Shown here in pieces: positions 5,924 to 8,941 of a DNA stretch of 8,941 bases (its first letter is position 1; each line of letters starts with the position of its first letter). Location of the stretch: contig JBMNUA010000093.1 in assembly GCA_050945995.1 (NCBI GenBank), positions 1 to 8,941 of the forward strand, written 5' to 3'. The notes below the pieces were generated by a model that ran no database searches, was not told the DNA's origin, and saw only the letters and a list, made by a program, of their open reading frames with translations. Source of the stretch: RUG11247 sp050945995. Lineage in GTDB: Bacteria > Bacillota > Clostridia > Christensenellales > Aristaeellaceae. Both the position numbers and the translations under genes were made by a program.

Positions 5924-7268
5924 CGGTGCGCATCCACTTTTTAGAGCGCAAGCGCCATGCGCAGATCACCGTTTTGATCGCCCAGTCGATCTTCAGCGCG
6001 ATGTAGATGAAGAACGGCTCCGTATGCCAGACGAACCCGCACAGCGCGCCCAGCGGGATGGACGCCGCCCAGAGAAACGCGACGTCCGCGAACACGAGAA
6101 ACACCGTATCGCCGCCGCCGCGCAGCACGCCCTTTGTGAGCACCGATTGGGTGGCTTGGAACACGACCATGATGGACACGGCAAACATCAGCTGGCGGGC
6201 GATGGCGCGCGTCTCCTGGGTGATATTGAACCGCGAGATGATAAACGGGCTGAGCGCGAGGATGACGCCCGCGGCGAGGATGCCGATGACGATGCTCAAA
6301 GCGAAGAACGTGACGCCCTGGCGATACGCCTTCTCCTTTTCGCCGCGCCCGAGGGTGTTGCCCGTCATCACGGCGGACGCCTGCCCGAGCCCCTGCGTGA
6401 ACACCGTGGAGAGCCGCACGATCATGGCGATGATGGCGTTTGCGGCGACGAACTCCATGCGCAGATGCCCCATGATGACAGAGACCATGGCGTTGCCGAC
6501 GGCGAGGAGCGAGTCCGAGAGCATCACCGGCAGGCTGTAGCGCAGATAGGGACGCACGAGGTCGCCGCAGGGGCGCAGGATGTCTTTGATGCGGTAGCCG
6601 ATGGATTTGTCAAATACGAATACATAGCCGGCGATGATCGCCGTCTCCACCACGCGCGCGATCACCGTGCCGAGCGCCGCGCCCGCGATCTGCATCTCCG
6701 GCGCGCCGAGATTTCCGAAGATGAACATCCAGTTGAAGAAGATGTTGACGAAAAAGCAGATGATCGAGGAGATGAGCGGCAGGAGCACCTTGCGCATGGA
6801 GCGCAGAATCAATGTCAGCGTGAGCGAGAGCCCCATGAGCAGGTAGGTCGGCAGACTCCAGAGGAAGTAGATGCTACCCTTTTCGATGACAGGCGCTTCC
6901 TTGGTGAACAGGCGCATGATCCCCGAGGGGAAAAGCGCGGTTACCGCGGTGAACAACAGCGCGGTCAAAAGCGCGATGCGGATCATGATGGTGAGCGCGC
7001 GCTTGAGCGAGGCGGTGTCTCCCCTGCCCCAATACTGCGCGGTGAGCACCGCCGCGCCGCCGCCCATGCCCATGCACAGGATGTGGAAGATGTTGATAAA
7101 ATCGTTGGCGAGCGACGAGCCCGCGATCTGCGTTTCGCCGTAGCTGCCAAGCATCATGGTGTCGGCGATGTTGACGCCGATGGTGATCATGTTCTGTAAG
7201 ACCACAGGCAACGCGAGCGCAAGCGCCGTCAGATAGAATTTCCGATCCCGCACAAAGATTCGACCCAT
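5919..7268 (-). CDS. MATE family multidrug/cation efflux transporter
   Basis: With the start at 7268 the product is 449 residues, typical for MATE proteins. It begins MGRIFVRDRKFYLTALALALP, a common opening of clostridial MATE transporters, and has about 12 hydrophobic helices. Family-like segments include NIADTMMLG (33-41), AQYWGRGD (77-84), SDSLLAVGNAMVSVIMG (251-267), GNTLGRGEKEKA (303-314) and KGVLRGGGDT (379-388). Such proteins export cationic or aromatic compounds from the cytoplasm by Na+ or H+ antiport; the substrate here is unknown. The open frame extends upstream to a TTG at 7346, but that lies inside the promoter. ATG 7283 is possible (454 residues), but its SD lies in a hairpin arm. 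ATG 7268 has an accessible GGGGGA 3 bases away and fits the family start better. The gene appears monocistronic. Confidence 0.9.
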   Translation of the reverse strand: MGRIFVRDRKFYLTALALALPVVLQNMITIGVNIADTMMLGSYGETQIAGSSLANDFINIFHILCMGMGGGAAVLTAQYWGRGDTASLKRALTIMIRIALLTALLFTAVTALFPSGIMRLFTKEAPVIEKGSIYFLWSLPTYLLMGLSLTLTLILRSMRKVLLPLISSIICFFVNIFFNWMFIFGNLGAPEMQIAGAALGTVIARVVETAIIAGYVFVFDKSIGYRIKDILRPCGDLVRPYLRYSLPVMLSDSLLAVGNAMVSVIMGHLRMEFVAANAIIAMIVRLSTVFTQGLGQASAVMTGNTLGRGEKEKAYRQGVTFFALSIVIGILAAGVILALSPFIISRFNITQETRAIARQLMFAVSIMVVFQATQSVLTKGVLRGGGDTVFLVFADVAFLWAASIPLGALCGFVWHTEPFFIYIALKIDWAIKTVICAWRLRSKKWMRTV

Positions 7269-7288
7269 ACATCCCCCGTACATCGCAT

Positions 7289-7305
7289 CGTCCCCGGCGG
7301 GGACG
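7289..7305 (-). promoter_or_regulatory. GC-rich hairpin in the MATE gene leader
   Basis: Perfect 7-base-pair stem CGTCCCC/GGGGACG with a 3-base loop, between the predicted transcription start (about 7321) and the start codon. The 3' arm on the minus strand contains the GGGGA that would serve ATG 7283, so the hairpin would mask that start. It may also tune mRNA stability or initiation at 7268. It does not match a riboswitch I recognise. Confidence 0.5.
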
Positions 7306-7327
7306 GGTATTGTTAGCTGGCTATATA

Positions 7328-7356
7328 AGTATAGCATCTGCCGCAAAGAATTACAA
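7328..7356 (-). promoter_or_regulatory. Strong sigma-A-type promoter of the MATE gene
   Basis: On the minus strand, TTGTAA (7356-7351), a 17-base spacer and TATACT (7333-7328), with TG one base upstream of the -10 (extended -10). It shows that the MATE gene is transcribed separately from the redox cluster upstream. Confidence 0.8.
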
Positions 7357-7362
7357 ATGGAA

Positions 7363-7395
7363 TCGCCCGCGATAACATCGTGGGCGAGCGTTTTT
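7363..7395. terminator. Terminator-like hairpin between TlpA and MATE genes
   Basis: TCGCCCGCGAT (7363-7373), loop AAC, ATCGTGGGCGA (7377-7387): an 11-base-pair stem with one wobble. On the minus strand it lies about 90 bases after the TlpA-like gene and just before the MATE promoter, so it probably ends the redox-cluster transcript, with a weak TTCCATTT run. On the plus strand it is followed by GCG and five Ts (7391-7395), the better terminator orientation, although no rightward gene lies upstream nearby. Confidence 0.6.
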
Positions 7396-7475
7396 GGTAT
7401 GGGCGGATCACTTGGACGGCGCGGCGAGGATTGTATGCAGCCTGAAGCGCCTGCTTGGGGCGCTTGTCGGGGAAA

Positions 7476-8033
7476 TCAATCCTGCGCGGGCGCGGGCGTC
7501 GAATCGGCATCCACCATGATCTGCTCGATCTTTTCCTTCACGAGGTCATACACATTCTGTCCGCCGCCGAGGTGGGTATCCACGAGCCTGCCCTCAGCAT
7601 CGATGAACACGGTATAGGGGATGCCCGAGGTCGGAAAGTAGTGGTAGAGAATGTTCAAATCCTCGTCGATGGCGATGGGGAAGGTAAAGCCGTAGCGTTC
7701 CACGAAGGATTCGACGGTTGCCGCGCGGTCGCCGCAGTTGACGCCGAGCACCACGACATCGTCGGGGAAATCATCGGCGATGCGCTGAAGCTGGGGCATG
7801 CTATCGACGCACGGCGGGCACCAAGTCGCCCAGAGATCGACGATCACAATCTTTCCAAGCTGCTCGGAGAGCCGGAAGGTTTCGCCGTTTGTGAGCAGCA
7901 ATTCAAACTCGGGCACGAGTTCGCCAACTTCGACCGATTGAATTTCGATCTGTAGACCTTCGGTTTCGGCGAGTGCGGCGGGCGCGAGCATGAGCGCGAG
8001 TACGAGAAGCGCCGTCATTGTCCTTTGAAGCAT
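7476..8033 (-). CDS. Secreted TlpA-like thioredoxin-fold protein
   Basis: The product is 185 residues. A signal peptide spans 1-22 (hydrophobic 8-20, cleavage after ALA at 20-22); no lipobox cysteine is present, so it may be released or held by an uncleaved signal. The mature part has the AhpC/TSA-redoxin / TlpA pattern: VPEFELLLTNGETFRLSEQLGK (40-61), IVDLWATWCPPC (64-75) with redox cysteines 72 and 75, LGVNCGD (96-102), and GIPYTVFIDAEGRL (137-150) with cis-Pro139. It likely reduces disulfides or peroxide-type substrates outside the membrane and must itself be re-reduced. The frame is open up to 8327, but that part is a shadow of the neighbouring gene. The start at 8033 has AAAGGAG 7 bases upstream, directly before the signal peptide. 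It overlaps the end of the Fe-S membrane protein gene by 19 bases, which suggests coupled translation and a shared electron-transfer role. Confidence 0.9.
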   Translation of the reverse strand: MLQRTMTALLVLALMLAPAALAETEGLQIEIQSVEVGELVPEFELLLTNGETFRLSEQLGKIVIVDLWATWCPPCVDSMPQLQRIADDFPDDVVVLGVNCGDRAATVESFVERYGFTFPIAIDEDLNILYHYFPTSGIPYTVFIDAEGRLVDTHLGGGQNVYDLVKEKIEQIMVDADSTPAPAQD

Positions 8034-8890
8034 TTCTTCACTCCTTTCCATTCGGGGCGGCGGGCATCGAGCGCGCCTGTGGGGCAGACCGCGCGGCATT
8101 CGCCGCAGCGGATGCATTCCGCGTCGTTGACGATTTTGGTGTCCATGCCGCAGGAGCGCACGCAGCGGTCGCAATGGATGCACTTTTGCGCATCCACGCG
8201 GATGCCGAACACCGCGACGCGATTGAAAAACGAGTAGATCGCGCCGAGCGGGCACAGAAACCGGCAGAACGAGCGGTACAAAAATACGGCGGAGACGACC
8301 ACCGCCGCGAGCACGGTTGCCTTCCATATAAACAGAACGCCCGTCATGTCAAACAGCCGCTCATCGACGAGCATGAGCGGCAGCGCGCCCTCGAGCGTGC
8401 CCGCGGGGCAGATCCACTTGCAGAACGCAGGCGAAACAACGCCGTTTCGCGAAAGCGTATAAAGCGGCAGGGCGAACACGAATACGATTAAAATGATGTA
8501 TTTCAGATACGAGAGCGCGCGGGTAAAGCGATTTTTCTTGTGCTTGCGCGTCGGAATTTTATAAAGGAGTTCTTGAATGAGCCCGAACGGGCAGAGGAAG
8601 GCGCACACGCCCCTGCCGATCAGCCCGCCGGCGAGCAAGAGAAAGCCCAGCACATACAACGGGAGCGCGCGCGGCAGCGAGCCGAGCGATGCTTGCAGCG
8701 AGCCGAGCGGGCACGCGGCGATCGCGCCCGGGCAGGAGTAGCAGTTGAGCCCCGGGACGCAGAGATTCTTCCCCGCGCCGCGATAGAGCGTGCCGGAGGC
8801 GAAGCCGCCGATGTTCGCGTTGTACAGCGCGGCGGTCAACAGCTGCACAATTTTGCGCGTTCGCTTGCTAGCCAATGCCGATGCACTCAT
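8015..8890 (-). CDS. Polytopic membrane iron-sulfur (4Fe-4S) protein, NapH/CcoG-like
   Basis: The product is 291 residues. It has an N-terminal cysteine set C44-x5-C50-x2-C53-x6-C60-P; three CxxxCP motifs at 96-101, 157-162 and 209-214, at or near membrane helices; and two C-terminal ferredoxin motifs, C237-x2-C240-x2-C243-x3-C247 and C259-x2-C262-x2-C265-x3-C269-P. Hydrophobic helices lie about 74-95, 127-146 and 185-206, with a weaker one near the N-terminus. The layout matches NapH/NosR/CcoG-type proteins that carry electrons through or along the membrane. A further cysteine, C287, lies four residues from the end. The ATG at 8890 has no good SD and lies inside the end of the upstream small CXXC gene (23-base overlap), so initiation may depend on ribosomes finishing that gene. 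Its own end overlaps the TlpA-like gene. Family is confident; electron donor and acceptor are inferred. Confidence 0.9.
   Translation of the reverse strand: MSASALASKRTRKIVQLLTAALYNANIGGFASGTLYRGAGKNLCVPGLNCYSCPGAIAACPLGSLQASLGSLPRALPLYVLGFLLLAGGLIGRGVCAFLCPFGLIQELLYKIPTRKHKKNRFTRALSYLKYIILIVFVFALPLYTLSRNGVVSPAFCKWICPAGTLEGALPLMLVDERLFDMTGVLFIWKATVLAAVVVSAVFLYRSFCRFLCPLGAIYSFFNRVAVFGIRVDAQKCIHCDRCVRSCGMDTKIVNDAECIRCGECRAVCPTGALDARRPEWKGVKKCFKGQ
8041..8047 (-). promoter_or_regulatory. Ribosome binding site of the TlpA-like gene
   Basis: AAAGGAG on the minus strand, 7 bases before ATG 8033. It lies inside the coding region of the upstream Fe-S protein gene and decides the start against the longer open frame. 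Confidence 0.8.
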
Positions 8891-8941
8891 AGCAGATCAT
8901 GATCGCCTTGAAAAACACGCCGCGGAACTGCTCCTGCATCG
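8868..8941 (-). CDS. Small CXXC-motif protein, C-terminal end (CD1871A-like; 5' end outside window)
   Basis: On the minus strand, 23 codons enter from the window edge and end with TAG at 8870-8868. The visible part reads QFRGVFFKAIMICYECIGIG at its C-terminus. The closing CxxCIGIG resembles, from memory, the small (about 40-50 residue) membrane proteins called CD1871A family CXXC motif-containing proteins in clostridia, usually ending CLECIGIG. An in-frame ATG sits at 8939, but the family has an N-terminal membrane helix, so the true start is probably beyond the window. The gene overlaps the Fe-S membrane protein by 23 bases. The two cysteines (C-Y-E-C) could carry a disulfide or bind a cluster or metal next to the membrane. 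The call rests on a short fragment plus context. Confidence 0.65.
   Translation of the reverse strand, partial: MQEQFRGVFFKAIMICYECIGIG

Noticed and set aside
6024..7199. 391-codon plus-strand frame opposite the MATE gene
   Set aside because: Charged, low-complexity Arg/Asp/His/Glu-rich translation typical of the strand opposite hydrophobic helices.
7445..7465. Small inverted repeat AAGCGCC/GGCGCTT after the TlpA-like gene
   Set aside because: 7-base arms with no T-run on either side; too weak to call a terminator beside the stronger stem at 7363-7387.
8034..8327. N-terminal extension of the TlpA-like gene to 8327
   Set aside because: The extra 98 residues are Arg/Pro-rich and are the Fe-S gene read in another frame. 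The start at 8033 has an SD and begins the signal peptide.
1..8941. CRISPR array, tRNA, rRNA, transposase, riboswitch or origin
   Set aside because: I saw no spaced direct-repeat array, tRNA-like cloverleaf, rRNA-like stretch, transposase motif or recognised riboswitch on either strand. Absence is by eye; a covariance-model search would be decisive for RNA elements.

Overview
The window looks like a chromosomal segment of a GC-rich member of the Bacillota, probably an uncultured clostridial lineage. The signs are strong AGGAGG-type Shine-Dalgarno (SD) sites, secreted SH3/peptidoglycan-binding repeat proteins with Pro/Thr/Ala linkers, and a clostridial-type Fe-S/CXXC gene set. This placement is inference from gene content and style; no rRNA or marker gene is present.

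Layout. Positions 1-1822 (minus) hold most of a secreted cell-wall protein: signal peptide, six SH3-like repeats, then peptidoglycan-binding repeats cut by the window edge. An AT-rich divergent region follows. A uroporphyrinogen-decarboxylase-fold protein (2078-3205, plus) has a clear extended -10 promoter and is not a true HemE. It converges on a Gfo/Idh/MocA NAD(P)-dependent oxidoreductase (3533-4627, minus). The 327 bases between them carry a cluster of perfect palindromes, a purine-rich tract and a terminator. The oxidoreductase is divergent from a CDF metal exporter (4745-5914, plus) whose metal-site residues point to manganese. That gene converges, with only 4 bases between stop codons, on a MATE-family multidrug exporter (5919-7268, minus). 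The MATE gene has a strong promoter and a short leader containing a GC-rich hairpin.

The right end (7476-8941, minus) is an overlapping three-gene redox cluster. In transcription order it encodes the C-terminal end of a small protein ending in a CXXC motif, a polytopic membrane iron-sulfur protein with NapH-like features, and a secreted TlpA-like thioredoxin. The overlaps are 23 and 19 bases, which suggests translational coupling. The most interesting hypothesis in the window is that these three proteins form an electron path from cytoplasmic donors, through membrane Fe-S clusters and the small CXXC protein, to an extracytoplasmic thioredoxin. This would do the job usually given to CcdA/DsbD.

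The other genes (cell-wall protein, URO-D-like, oxidoreductase, CDF, MATE) appear to be separate transcription units with no evident shared pathway.
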